Shown here piece by piece: positions 42,208 through 51,053 of a stretch of DNA of 64,000 bases. Every line of letters begins with the position of its first letter. The stretch's first letter is position 1. The notes beneath the pieces were generated by a model, which ran no database searches, was not told where the DNA came from, and saw only the letters and a program-made list of their open reading frames with translations. The stretch comes from Streptomyces sp. NBC_00440 (lineage in GTDB: Bacteria; Actinomycetota; Actinomycetes; Streptomycetales; Streptomycetaceae). Position numbers and translations under genes: made by a program. Location: assembly GCF_036014215.1 (NCBI RefSeq), contig NZ_CP107921.1:4398001-4462000 (forward strand), in the 5' to 3' direction.

Positions 42208-43047
42208 CTACCGGCGGCCGGACACCTCCGGAGTGGCCGCCGCGTCGGACGACGCCACTCCGGCTTCCGCGGTCACCGCCGCGGTGGCCGGCTCCACGTC
42301 CTCGGGTGTGATCCCCAGCTCCAGGTCCCTGAGTGCCTCGGCCTCGCGCCTGGCCAGCCGGAACCACATGAAGACCACGAAGCCCGCGAAGACGAACCAC
42401 TCGCCGGTGTAGCCGAGGTTCTGGAAGGACTGCAGGTCGAGCCCGCTGTTCTGCGGCGCCGCCGCCGGCACGGGCTTCAGACCAGGGGAGGCGCGCGGCA
42501 GGGTGATCCACGCGTCGTACACGGGGTACGACACGACGTTCACCAGAGAGGCCGCGCTGATGACCCCGATCTGGCCGGCCGGCAGCCCGGCCCCGGTGTA
42601 CGCGCCGTCGGTCCCGCTGTTCTCGGAGGGCTGGAGCGAACCGGTGACCTTGACATCGCCCTTCGGCGCCGCGGGCGCCTTCGCACCGTGCGGCAGCCAG
42701 CCGCGCACCACGGGCAGTGCCTTGCCGCCGTCGGTGCGGAGCAGGGTCAGGACGTACGACCCCTCCTTGCCGTCCACGACCCGGTCCGGCACCAGGAACT
42801 GCTCGCCGTACTTACCGGTCGCGCCGGCCTGCCGCCCGGACGTGTCGAGGTTCACGGGCAGCAGGGAGTCGAGCGGCGCCGACGCCTGACGGGCCGGGTC
42901 GGGCTTGTGCTCGTCTGTCCGGTGGGTGGCCACCCGGGCCTCGAACCTGCTCAGCTGCCAGGACCCCATGAAGATGCAGAAGGGGATGGCGAGCAGGGCG
43001 AAGACGGTGATCCCCAGCCAGCGGGGTGTCAGCAGGAACCGGTACAC
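42208..43047 (-). CDS. SURF1 family protein
   Basis: 279 residues. The first helix is near the N terminus (LGITVFALLAIPFCIFMGSWQLSRF), with the WQ..R motif of SURF1, an outer domain with GTDGAYTGAGLPAGQIGVIS, and a second helix near residue 220 (WFVFAGFVVFMWFRLARREAE). SURF1 helps assemble cytochrome aa3 oxidase by delivering heme a. The C-terminal tail is acidic and Ala/Glu-rich. The ATG at 43047 follows no strong ribosome-binding site. It lies at the end of an SLC13-S9 peptidase-SURF1 minus-strand series. Confidence 0.9.
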   Translation of the reverse strand: MYRFLLTPRWLGITVFALLAIPFCIFMGSWQLSRFEARVATHRTDEHKPDPARQASAPLDSLLPVNLDTSGRQAGATGKYGEQFLVPDRVVDGKEGSYVLTLLRTDGGKALPVVRGWLPHGAKAPAAPKGDVKVTGSLQPSENSGTDGAYTGAGLPAGQIGVISAASLVNVVSYPVYDAWITLPRASPGLKPVPAAAPQNSGLDLQSFQNLGYTGEWFVFAGFVVFMWFRLARREAEALRDLELGITPEDVEPATAAVTAEAGVASSDAAATPEVSGRR

Positions 43048-43084
43048 ATCTCTTACGGTACGGGGCGCGGTTCAGGGCCGGTGC

Positions 43085-43130
43085 CCCGGACCCCGCCCCG
43101 TACGTTCCGTCCCGGACCCCGCCCCGTACG
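43085..43130. repeat. ~20-bp direct repeat between S9 peptidase and SURF1
   Basis: Two near-exact copies of a CCGGACCCCGCCCCGTACG-type unit at 43085-43104 and 43111-43130. GTACGGGGCG at about 43060 is the reverse complement of part of it, so hairpins can form in the gap. Confidence 0.7.
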
Positions 43131-43135
43131 GCCTG

Positions 43136-44923
43136 CTACTTCTTCACATGCCGCTCCGCGAAGTCGAGCTCCAGGCGGACCTGCTTGATCCGCTCCTCCA
43201 CCACAAGCGAGCCGTGGCCCGCGTCGTACCGGTACACCTCGTGGACCGCCCCGCGGCCGGCCAGCCGGGCCACGTAGTTCTCGACCTGCCGGATCGGGCA
43301 GCGCGGATCGTTCACGCCCGCCGAGATGTAGACCGGCGCCCGCACCGCGTCCACATATGTCAGCGGCGACGAAGCGGCGAACCGCTCGGGCACGGTCTCC
43401 GGAGTGCCGCCGAGCAGCGTCCGGTCCATCGCCTTCAGCCCCTCCATCTCGTCGTGGTACGCCGTGACGTAGTCCGCGACCGGCACCGCCGCCAGCCCCG
43501 CCGCCCACGCGTCCGGCTGGGTGCCGAGCCCGAGCAGCGTCAGATAGCCGCCCCAGGAGCCGCCCGCCAGGATCAGCCGGGCCGGGTCGGCGAGGCCCGA
43601 CGAGACCGCCCAGGCGCGGACGGCGCCGATGTCCTCCAGCTCGATCAGCCCGACCCGGTGCTTGAGCGCGTCGGTCCAGGCCCGGCCGTAGCCGGTCGAG
43701 CCCCGGTAGTTGACCCGTACGACCGCGTAGCCGTGGTCGACCCAGGCCGCCGGGCCCGAGGCGAACGCGTCGCTGTCGTGCCAGGTCGGGCCGCCGTGGA
43801 TCTCGAAGACCGTGGGGAACGGGCCGTCCCCCGCGGGCTGCTGCACCAGCGCGTGGATCCGGCCGCCCGGACCCTCCACCCAGACGTCCCGCACCGGCAC
43901 GGACTCCGGTGCCTTCATGCCGGGCGGGTCGAGCACGACCGCGCCCGACGTGGAGCGCACGACCGGCGGCAGCGCGGCCGACGACCACAGGTATTCGACC
44001 GTGCCGTCGGGCCTGGCGGTCGCGCCGGACACCGAACCGGCCGGGGTCTCGACGCGGACGAGCTGCCCGGTGGCCAGTTCGTACCGCCACATCTCGCTGC
44101 GCGCCTCGAAGCTGTGCACGACCAGCAGCGCGGACCCGTCCGGATACCACTCGGCGCTGACGTCGCCCGGCAGCTCGATCGCCGGGGCGGTCTCGGTGCC
44201 GGCCGCCACGTCCCACACCATCGGCTCCCAGCGGCCCCGCCGCTGGTGCCCGACGAGCAGCCGGGTGTCCCCGGCGACCGGCGCGAACCCGAGCACCTGG
44301 AGCCCCAGCTCCTCGGTGCCGCCCTTGGTGTCGTCAAGATCGGCGACCGTGGACCCGTCGGTGCGGACCACCCGCAGCGCGGAGTGCATCGCGTCGCCGT
44401 GCTCGGTGTGCTCCAGCGCGATGAGCGTCCCGTCGTACGAGAGGTCGCCGACCCCGGCGGACTCCCGGTGCCGGTAGATCTCGACCGGATCGGCGCCGGG
44501 CCGTACGACGTGGACCGTCGAGCCGTCCTCGTCCGTCGACCGGCCGACCACGGCGGTGCCGTCCCGGCCGATCCCCAGACCGCCCGGGTAGGAGGGCTCA
44601 AGGCCGGGGGTGGCGGGTTCGTCGGGTCCGCCGCCGAAGGGCTGGCGCATCCAGACCCCGAACTCGTCCCCGTCGGTGTCGCTGAACCACCACAGCCACT
44701 CGCCGTCGGGCGAGAGAGTCCCGTCGGTCGTGCCTTGCGGCCGGTCGGTGGCCTGGCGCTGCTCGCCGCTCGTACGGTCCCAGGCGTACAGCTCGTACGT
44801 GCCGGTCGCGTTGGAGACGAAGAGCGAGCGGTCCGGGGCGTCCTCGGCCCAGTCGGGCAGCCCTACGCGCGGGGCCCGGAAGCGCTTCTCCCAGTCGGGC
44901 ATGGACTTCTCGTCGTCACTCAT
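43136..44923 (-). CDS. S9 family (prolyl oligopeptidase-type) serine peptidase
   Basis: 595 residues. Residues 25-360 form a seven-bladed propeller-like domain (LSPDGEWLWWFSD, SGEQRQATDRP). The alpha/beta-hydrolase domain has GGSWGGYLTLLGL (nucleophile Ser), NDPRCPIRQ (Asp) and GHGSLVVEER (His). It cleaves short peptides or acylaminoacyl peptides in the cytosol. It begins at 44923; an alternative ATG is at 44932. Part of a series with the SLC13 transporter upstream (61 bp). Confidence 0.9.
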   Translation of the reverse strand: MSDDEKSMPDWEKRFRAPRVGLPDWAEDAPDRSLFVSNATGTYELYAWDRTSGEQRQATDRPQGTTDGTLSPDGEWLWWFSDTDGDEFGVWMRQPFGGGPDEPATPGLEPSYPGGLGIGRDGTAVVGRSTDEDGSTVHVVRPGADPVEIYRHRESAGVGDLSYDGTLIALEHTEHGDAMHSALRVVRTDGSTVADLDDTKGGTEELGLQVLGFAPVAGDTRLLVGHQRRGRWEPMVWDVAAGTETAPAIELPGDVSAEWYPDGSALLVVHSFEARSEMWRYELATGQLVRVETPAGSVSGATARPDGTVEYLWSSAALPPVVRSTSGAVVLDPPGMKAPESVPVRDVWVEGPGGRIHALVQQPAGDGPFPTVFEIHGGPTWHDSDAFASGPAAWVDHGYAVVRVNYRGSTGYGRAWTDALKHRVGLIELEDIGAVRAWAVSSGLADPARLILAGGSWGGYLTLLGLGTQPDAWAAGLAAVPVADYVTAYHDEMEGLKAMDRTLLGGTPETVPERFAASSPLTYVDAVRAPVYISAGVNDPRCPIRQVENYVARLAGRGAVHEVYRYDAGHGSLVVEERIKQVRLELDFAERHVKK

Positions 44924-44984
44924 GCGCCCCATTGTGGCCGCACGGCAGCGGCGGACCGGACCGGACGGCCGGGCCACCGGTCCC

Positions 44985-46283
44985 TCACCCCAGTACGAAG
45001 TACCGCAGCCAGATGTACCCCGCCGACAGCGCCAGGGTGGCCGCCGTGACCACCAGGCCGTAGCGGGTGAACTGCCAGAAAGAGATGGGGGTGCCGTTGC
45101 GCTCCGCTATGCCGAGGACCACGACGTTCGCGCTGGCGCCGATCGCCGTGGCGTTGCCGCCGAGGTCCGCGCCGAGTGTCAGTGCCCACCACATCACGTG
45201 GTCGCTGCCGCCGCCCACGCTGTGCACGAGGCCCGCGGTGATGGGGGCCATCGTCGCGACGTAGGGGATGTTGTCGACCACCCCCGACAGCACCCCGGAC
45301 GCCCCGAGCAGCAGCATCGAGCCGCCGAGTTCCCGGCCGCCCACCGCGTGCGAGAGCGCCGTGGAGACCTCGCCGACGACACCGGTGCCGATGAGCGCCC
45401 CGATCATCACGAAGAGGCCCGCGAAGAAGGCCAGCGTCGGCCACTCGACCTCGGCGAGCACCTCGCCCGTGCGGACCGTCGAGACGGCGACGAGCAGCCC
45501 CGCCCCGAGGAGTGCGACGACGCTCGGTGCGTAGTGCAGCACCGGATGGAGGATGAATCCGACGATGACCAGGGTGAGCACGGCCAGACCCTGGCCGAGC
45601 AGGCGCGGGTCGCGGATCGCGTCCCGCTCGTTCAGCTCCATCACCCGGGCGGCGCGCTCCGCGTCGTACGTGAACGCCCCGCGGAACAGGAACCGGCACA
45701 CTCCGATCAGTACGGCCGTCAACAGCACGGCCAGCGGCGCGAGATGGACCAGGAAGTCGTTGAAGGTCAGCCCGGCCCGCCCGGCGATGATGATGTTGGG
45801 CGGGTCGCCGACGAGGGTGGCGATGCCGCCGATGTTGGACGCGAAGACCTCGGTGATCAGGAACGGCGCGACGGCCAGCGCGAGCCGTTCGCAGACCAGC
45901 AGGGTGACCGGGGCGATCAGCAGGACGGTGGTGACGTTGTCCAGCAGCGCCGAGGCCAGTGCGGTGATCGCCACCAGCATGGCCAGCACCCGGAACGGTC
46001 TGCCCCGCGCGCGTTTCACCGACCAGATCGCCAGGTACTCGAAGACGCCGGTCCGCTTCAGCACACCGACGATCACCATCATGCCGAGCAGCAGGAAGAT
46101 GACGTTCCAGTCGATGCCGGTGTCCTGCGAGAAGAAGGCAGCCCCGTCGTCGGTCGCCCCGAGCGCCAGCATGAGCCCGGCACCGCCGAGCGCGGCGGCG
46201 ACCCGGTGGACCTTCTCGCTGATGATCAGCACATAGGTGCCGGCGAAGACGGCGACGGCCGCCCAGGCATGCCAGTCACTCAC
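44985..46283 (-). CDS. SLC13/ArsB-NhaD-type anion or cation transporter
   Basis: 432 residues with about eleven helices. It contains the ion-transport superfamily features: an N-terminal [24 protein letters not shown], the [15 protein letters not shown] segment, and the paired [20 protein letters not shown] and [23 protein letters not shown] re-entrant motifs. These are typical of arsenite/sodium-type permeases (P protein type). Substrate unknown. The GTG at 46283 (VSDWHAW) is my choice; another GTG is at 46301. The stretch before it is rich in short repeats. Confidence 0.85.
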   Translation of the reverse strand: MSDWHAWAAVAVFAGTYVLIISEKVHRVAAALGGAGLMLALGATDDGAAFFSQDTGIDWNVIFLLLGMMVIVGVLKRTGVFEYLAIWSVKRARGRPFRVLAMLVAITALASALLDNVTTVLLIAPVTLLVCERLALAVAPFLITEVFASNIGGIATLVGDPPNIIIAGRAGLTFNDFLVHLAPLAVLLTAVLIGVCRFLFRGAFTYDAERAARVMELNERDAIRDPRLLGQGLAVLTLVIVGFILHPVLHYAPSVVALLGAGLLVAVSTVRTGEVLAEVEWPTLAFFAGLFVMIGALIGTGVVGEVSTALSHAVGGRELGGSMLLLGASGVLSGVVDNIPYVATMAPITAGLVHSVGGGSDHVMWWALTLGADLGGNATAIGASANVVVLGIAERNGTPISFWQFTRYGLVVTAATLALSAGYIWLRYFVLG

Positions 46284-46390
46284 AGATAACTCACAGCTCA
46301 CTCACAGACAGCTCGCAGGCAGCTCGCGGATTTTCCAACCGGCCGGTCCCGCGGGACGTTCAGCGGCGGCAGCCCCAGGTCCGGGGCGTA

Positions 46391-46418
46391 GGCACGCGCC
46401 GGGCCGGCCCGGCGTGCC
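46391..46418. terminator. Hairpin between PucR and the SLC13 gene
   Basis: GGCACGCGCCGGGCC pairs with GGCCCGGCGTGCC with a small bulge and almost no loop. It lies 107 bp downstream of the PucR stop on the minus strand, so it could end that transcript. Confidence 0.5.
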
Positions 46419-46524
46419 TCGGGGAACGCTACGGCCGTGCCGTGCCGCGACGACAGGTCCGGGCCCCGCAGAACGGGACAGAAGAACGCTGCCGGGAGCA
46501 GGCATTGAGCGGCCGGACCTGCGG

Positions 46525-47634
46525 TCAGATCTCCTGGGCCGGCCAGTTGAGCAGCCGGGCGCCGATGACCGCGGTCTGGAGTGTGTAACGGTGGCCGGGA
46601 TCGGCCGGGTTGGCGCCCGTCAGCTGGCGGATCCGCTCCAGCCGGTAGGTGAGCGCCCGTACGCTCAGGGACATCCGGCGGGCGGCCTCGGCCGCCACGC
46701 AGCCCGCGTCGAAGTAGTGGCTGAGCGTCGAGACGAGCGGCTGCGCGCCGCCCCGGGCCTGCTGGAGCGGGCCGAGCGCGCTGTGCACCAGATCGACCAG
46801 GGCCTCCCGGTCACGGGTGAGCACCGGGTAGACGAGCAGGTCGGCGGCGCGCAGCAGCGGGCCCTCCAGGTCCATCCTGGCCGCGAGTTCCAGGGCGTTG
46901 AGCGCCTCCTCGTAGCTGTGCACGATGCCGCCCGAGCCCGGGTGCGGGCGGCCTATCGCGACCTGTACGCCGTCGTCGGCGGTGGCCGCGTACGCCTGCT
47001 TGGCGAAGTACGTCAGGACGTCGTCCTGGTCGCCGGGGGCGATGCAGATCAGCCGGCCGTCCTTCGTGGTCAGCAGGATGCTGCGGTTGCCGAACCGGCT
47101 GAAGAGGGCCAGCTCCACGGTGCGGGTGGCGGCGGCGCCCTCGTCGTACGCGCCGGCGCACTGCGCGACCGCGACCGCGTGGGTACGGGACAGCCGCAGC
47201 CCGAACCGCTCGGCACGCTCGGCCAGCCGTCCCAGGTCGCTGCCCCCGTACAGCAGGTCGTCGATGAACTCCCGCCGCACGGCCTCCTCCTGGCGTACGG
47301 CCATGCGCTGGGCCCGCTCGTACCCCTCCGCGAACGCGTCGACGGCCAGCTCGACGGCGGTGAGCACCGTGCCCGCCGCGCTCCCGCTCACCGCGGCGGC
47401 CCCGGTGGGCCAGGCCGTACGGGCGGCCGCGAGATGCGCGGCGACCAGGGAGCGCAGCGAGTGGCCGTCCTCCGCCGCCTGCTCGCCGAAGGCGCGACGC
47501 GCGTCGAGTTCGGGCCGGGTCGGGCGCCGGCCGGTCGCCAGGACATCGGCCAGCAGGTGGGCGTACCCCTCCAGATATGCCCCGTATGTCCCATCTGTCC
47601 CGGGGTGCTTCTCGGATATGTCGGGCCCTGTCAC
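46525..47634 (-). CDS. PucR/CdaR-type transcriptional regulator
   Basis: 369 residues. The N-terminal 110 residues are helical (HSLRSLVAAHLAAARTAWPTG). The central domain includes RREFIDDLLYGGSDLGRLAERAERFGLRLS and GRPHPGSGGIVHSYEEALNALELA. The C-terminal helix-turn-helix is FDAGCVAAEAARRMSLSVRALTYRLERIRQLTGANP, the PucR HTH_30 form. GTG start at 47634 after AGGAGA. Divergent from the NfeD/flotillin genes with an operator-like palindrome between, so it may control them and itself. Confidence 0.9.
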   Translation of the reverse strand: MTGPDISEKHPGTDGTYGAYLEGYAHLLADVLATGRRPTRPELDARRAFGEQAAEDGHSLRSLVAAHLAAARTAWPTGAAAVSGSAAGTVLTAVELAVDAFAEGYERAQRMAVRQEEAVRREFIDDLLYGGSDLGRLAERAERFGLRLSRTHAVAVAQCAGAYDEGAAATRTVELALFSRFGNRSILLTTKDGRLICIAPGDQDDVLTYFAKQAYAATADDGVQVAIGRPHPGSGGIVHSYEEALNALELAARMDLEGPLLRAADLLVYPVLTRDREALVDLVHSALGPLQQARGGAQPLVSTLSHYFDAGCVAAEAARRMSLSVRALTYRLERIRQLTGANPADPGHRYTLQTAVIGARLLNWPAQEI

Positions 47635-48027
47635 GCGCTCTCCTGCTTCTGCCTGTCGTCCCGGCGGCGGTACGGCCGGGTCGTGTCCCGGCGGTGGTCC
47701 GCGTCCCGGCGGCGGTCCGGACGGCCGCCCGGCGGCCGCTCGGGCGGTGGTCGCGCCGCCGCACAGCGGCAAGAGTGACAGACCGCGACGGATGCCGGAA
47801 AGCTGCCGGGGCCGGAGGACGCGGCCCCGGCACCCGGCGACAGCGAACATTGCCGGGTTACGGCAATGCGGCGACGGGCGGAGTCCCTCCAGAATGGGCA
47901 TTGCGGAAACGGGGGAGAGCGGACCGGTGCCGGGATACGGAAACGTATGCCCGGCGCCGGGGCCGCTCTGCACGGGGAAACCGCGGGGGAAACACGGGGG
48001 AGCAACGGGGGAAAAGGGGGCTGCCCG
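47635..48027. promoter_or_regulatory. Divergent promoter region of pucR and the NfeD-flotillin genes (393 bp)
   Basis: No gene is seen. The palindrome CATTGCCG-GGTTA-CGGCAATG lies at 47848-47868, with a related GCATTGCGG half site near 47897. These are the best candidates for PucR binding. The GC-rich stretch 47660-47760 has CCCGGCGG-type repeats. Confidence 0.5.
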
Positions 48028-48663
48028 ATGGATGAGTTCATGGGCGCCGCGCTGGGTTTTCCGGCGGTTCTCTTCGGTGCGGCGCTGTTGGTGGTCATCG
48101 CCTTCTGGCTGCTCGTACTGGTGGGGGCCGCCGAGCACGACGCCTTCCATCTGCACCTCGGCACGGGGGACACGGGCACGGCCGCTGCGGGGGGCAGCGG
48201 CGTGCCCGTCACCGTGCCGGTATCGCTCTTCACCCTCCTCGCCTGGTTCGCGAGTCTCGCGGGCTCGGTGCTGGTGCGCAGGGCCGAGCTGCCGGACGGG
48301 GTACGGACCGCGCTCGACGCCGCCGTGCTGGTCGCCGCGCTGCTGGCCGCCTGGATCGTGACGCGGTTCGCCGTCCGCCGGCTGCGCGCCCTCCTGCCCG
48401 CCCAACCACCGCCCTCCCGGCTGGACTTCGTCGGGCTCGTCTGCACCGTCCGCACCGGTTCGGTGACGACCGACTTCGGGCAGGCCGAGGTCGCGTCCGA
48501 CGACGGCTCGACCGCCGTGGTCCAGGTCAGGGTCCAGGGCGACGACGTCCTGCGCGGGCTCCGGTCCGGTGACACCGCGCTGCTGTACGCCTACGACGAA
48601 CCGGGCGAGTTCTTCTGGATCGCGCCGTTCGACGCGGCGCTCGATCCACGCGGCACCGGCTGA
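48028..48663 (+). CDS. NfeD-like membrane protein
   Basis: 211 residues. Two or three helices (GFPAVLFGAALLVVIAFWLLVLVG; VSLFTLLAWFASLAGSVLV; LDAAVLVAALLAAWIVTRFAV) precede a C-terminal OB-like domain (residues 135-205, LVCTVRTGSVTTDFGQAEVASDDGSTAVVQVRV). This layout matches NfeD proteins encoded with flotillins, which organise membrane microdomains. ATG 48028 after GGGGG. It is 110 bp before the flotillin gene. Confidence 0.8.
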   Translation: MDEFMGAALGFPAVLFGAALLVVIAFWLLVLVGAAEHDAFHLHLGTGDTGTAAAGGSGVPVTVPVSLFTLLAWFASLAGSVLVRRAELPDGVRTALDAAVLVAALLAAWIVTRFAVRRLRALLPAQPPPSRLDFVGLVCTVRTGSVTTDFGQAEVASDDGSTAVVQVRVQGDDVLRGLRSGDTALLYAYDEPGEFFWIAPFDAALDPRGTG

Positions 48664-48773
48664 GCCCGCGCCCGGCGGCCCTCCCTCCCCAGTCTTCGGC
48701 CGGGGGACCCCCACTCGCGCTGCGCGCAGCCGCACCACAAGCCACCGTTCAAGACACCCTTCGAGGAATGTTC

Positions 48774-50852
48774 ATGGATGCCATCTCCCTGGGCATCGGC
48801 GTGCTCGTCGCCGTTGTCCTGCTCATAGCCGTCGCACTCGTCCTGGTGCTCAGCAGGCTGTTCCGCAAGGTGGAGCAGGGCCGGGCACTGATCATCTCCA
48901 AGACGAAGAAGGTCGACGTCACCTTCACCGGTGCCGTGGTGCTGCCCGTGCTGCACAAGGCCGAGTACATGGACATCTCGGTGAAGATCATCGAGATCAG
49001 GCGGACCGGGCGCGAGGGCCTGATCTGTCAGGACAACATCCGGGCCGACATCCACATCTCGTTCTTCGTACGGGTCAACAAGACCGTCGAGGACGTCGCC
49101 AAGGTCGCCCAGGCGATCGGCACCCAGCGGGCCAGCGACAAGGCGGCCATCCAGGAGTTCTTCGCCGCCAAGTTCTCCGAGGCGCTCAAGACCGTGGGCA
49201 AGCAGCTGGACTTCGTGGACCTGTACACGAAGCGCGAGGAGTTCCGGGACCGGATCATCCGGGTCATCGGCACCGACCTCAACGGCTACCACCTGGACGA
49301 CGCGGCCATCGACTTCCTGGAGCAGACGCCGATGGCGCAGCTCGACGGCGCCAACATCCTGGACGCCCAGGGCATCCGCAAGATCACCGAACTGACGGCC
49401 GTCGAGCACGTCCGCACCAACGAGTTCCAGCGCACCGAGCAGAAGGAGATCACCCGGCAGAACGTCGACGCCCGGGAGACCATCCTGGAGCTGGAGCGCC
49501 GGCAGGCCGAGGCGGAGATCAAGCAGAAGCGTGAGGTCGACACGCTGCGGGCCCGCGAGGAGGCGGTGACGGCCAAGGTCCAGGAGGAGGAACGCCTGGG
49601 CGCGCAGACCGCGTTCCTGCGCACCGAGGAGCAGCTCGGGGTGCAGCGCGAGAACCAGGCGCGCGAGATCGCCGTGGCGCAGAAGAACCGCGAGCGGGTC
49701 ATCGCCGTCGAGAACGAGCGGATCGAGAAGGACCGGCTCCTCGAAGTCATCGGCCGTGAGCGCGAGACGCAGCTCTCGATGATCTCCCGGGACAAGGAGG
49801 TCGAGGCGGAGCGCCGCGAGGTGGCCGATGTGATCCGGGAGCGGATCGCGGTGGACCGTACGGTCGCCGAGCAGGAGGAGTCGATCAAGAAGCTGCGGAT
49901 GGTCGAGGAGGCCGAGCGCACCCGGCAGGCCGTGATCATCGCGGCCGAGGCGGAGGCGCAGGAGCGGCTGGTCAAGGACATCAAGGCGGCCGAGGCCGCG
50001 GAGGCGGCGGCCACGCACCACGCGGCCGAGCAACTCACCCTGGCCGAGGCCCGGCTGAAGTCCGCTGACCTCGACGCGCAGGCCAAGCTGCGTCTCGCCG
50101 AGGCGATCCAGGCGGAGGCCGCCGCACCCGGACTGGCTGCTGTCCAGGTCCGCGACAAGGAGGCCGACGTCATCGAGAAGGCGGGCCGCGCCGAGGCGGA
50201 GGCCACCGAGGCCCGGCTCAGGGCCGAGGCGTCGGGGGCGCGTCTGAAGGCACTGGCCGCGGCGGAGGGCACCAGCGCCCAGGCCACCGCGGACGCCGCG
50301 ATGATCGGCGAGAAGCTGAAGGCGGAGGCCGCGGGCCTCACCGAGAAGGCGGCGGCGATGGCCGCACTGGACGACGCGTCACGAGGACACGAGGAGTACC
50401 GGCTGCGGGTCGCGGCCGAGAAGGAGATCAGGCTGGCCGGGATCGACGTCCAGCGCCAGGTCGCGGAGGCGCAGGCCACGGTGCTCGCCACCGGCCTGGA
50501 GAACGCCGACATCAGCATCGTCGGCGGCGAGTCGGTCTTCTTCGACCGCCTGGTGTCGTCGATCTCGCTCGGCAAGGGTTTCGACGGTTTCATGGAGAAC
50601 TCCAAGACGGCCCAGACGCTCGCCAAGCCGTGGCTGGACGGTTCGGCCAGCTTCCCGGAGGACCTGACGAAGATGCTCGGGTCGGTGTCGAGCGGTGGCG
50701 TACGGAATCTGACGGTGTCGGCGGTGCTGATGCAGCTGCTGAAGTCGGGGGGTGCGGAGGCGGGCCCGGTCCAGCAACTTCTGGACCAGGCAGCTCGGTT
50801 GGGGCTTTCGGATGTGCCGGTCGCTGCGCTGAACGGGGCGGCGAAGGTCTGA
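48774..50852 (+). CDS. Flotillin-like SPFH-domain protein
   Basis: 692 residues. One N-terminal helix anchors it (ISLGIGVLVAVVLLIAVALVLVLSRLF). The SPFH domain (about residues 30-210) has RALIISKTKKVDVTFTGAVVLPV. A long Glu/Ala-rich coiled coil (about 210-560) has EAE-type heptads, and the C-terminal 120 residues form a helical tail (ADISIVGGESVFFDRLVSSISLG). Flotillins assemble into membrane scaffolds. ATG 48774 has GAGGA 6 nt upstream; ATG 48768 is too close to it. Its gap to the ATPase gene is 201 bp, full of short repeats. Confidence 0.9.
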   Translation: MDAISLGIGVLVAVVLLIAVALVLVLSRLFRKVEQGRALIISKTKKVDVTFTGAVVLPVLHKAEYMDISVKIIEIRRTGREGLICQDNIRADIHISFFVRVNKTVEDVAKVAQAIGTQRASDKAAIQEFFAAKFSEALKTVGKQLDFVDLYTKREEFRDRIIRVIGTDLNGYHLDDAAIDFLEQTPMAQLDGANILDAQGIRKITELTAVEHVRTNEFQRTEQKEITRQNVDARETILELERRQAEAEIKQKREVDTLRAREEAVTAKVQEEERLGAQTAFLRTEEQLGVQRENQAREIAVAQKNRERVIAVENERIEKDRLLEVIGRERETQLSMISRDKEVEAERREVADVIRERIAVDRTVAEQEESIKKLRMVEEAERTRQAVIIAAEAEAQERLVKDIKAAEAAEAAATHHAAEQLTLAEARLKSADLDAQAKLRLAEAIQAEAAAPGLAAVQVRDKEADVIEKAGRAEAEATEARLRAEASGARLKALAAAEGTSAQATADAAMIGEKLKAEAAGLTEKAAAMAALDDASRGHEEYRLRVAAEKEIRLAGIDVQRQVAEAQATVLATGLENADISIVGGESVFFDRLVSSISLGKGFDGFMENSKTAQTLAKPWLDGSASFPEDLTKMLGSVSSGGVRNLTVSAVLMQLLKSGGAEAGPVQQLLDQAARLGLSDVPVAALNGAAKV

Positions 50853-50970
50853 GGAGCGGGGGCGCTGCCCCCCTGGTCCTCAATCTCCCCCAGCCACCGC
50901 TGGGAGGTGCCCCCAGGACGGGCTTGATTGTGCCGCGATGCGTTGGGTGGTGCCGGACCCAACCATCCCC

Positions 50971-51025
50971 GGCCCGGCCCGGCCCGGCCCGGCCCGGCCC
51001 GGCCCAGCCCAGCCCAGCCCAGCCC
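50971..51025 (+). repeat. GGCCC and AGCCC pentamer repeats before the ATPase gene
   Basis: Seven tandem GGCCC units (50971-51005) are followed by four AGCCC units (51006-51025), just upstream of the ATPase start at 51054. The gap 50853-51053 is otherwise a common GC-rich streptomycete intergenic stretch with a GCTGGGAGGTGCCCCCAG-type hairpin. Confidence 0.9.
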
Positions 51026-51053
51026 ACCAACACCCCATCCCAGAAAGCAGCCG

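Noticed and set aside
45067..46236. Plus-strand frames across the SLC13 gene
   Set aside because: Ser/Thr-rich translations typical of antisense GC-rich DNA; the minus-strand transporter has clear membrane helices and motifs.
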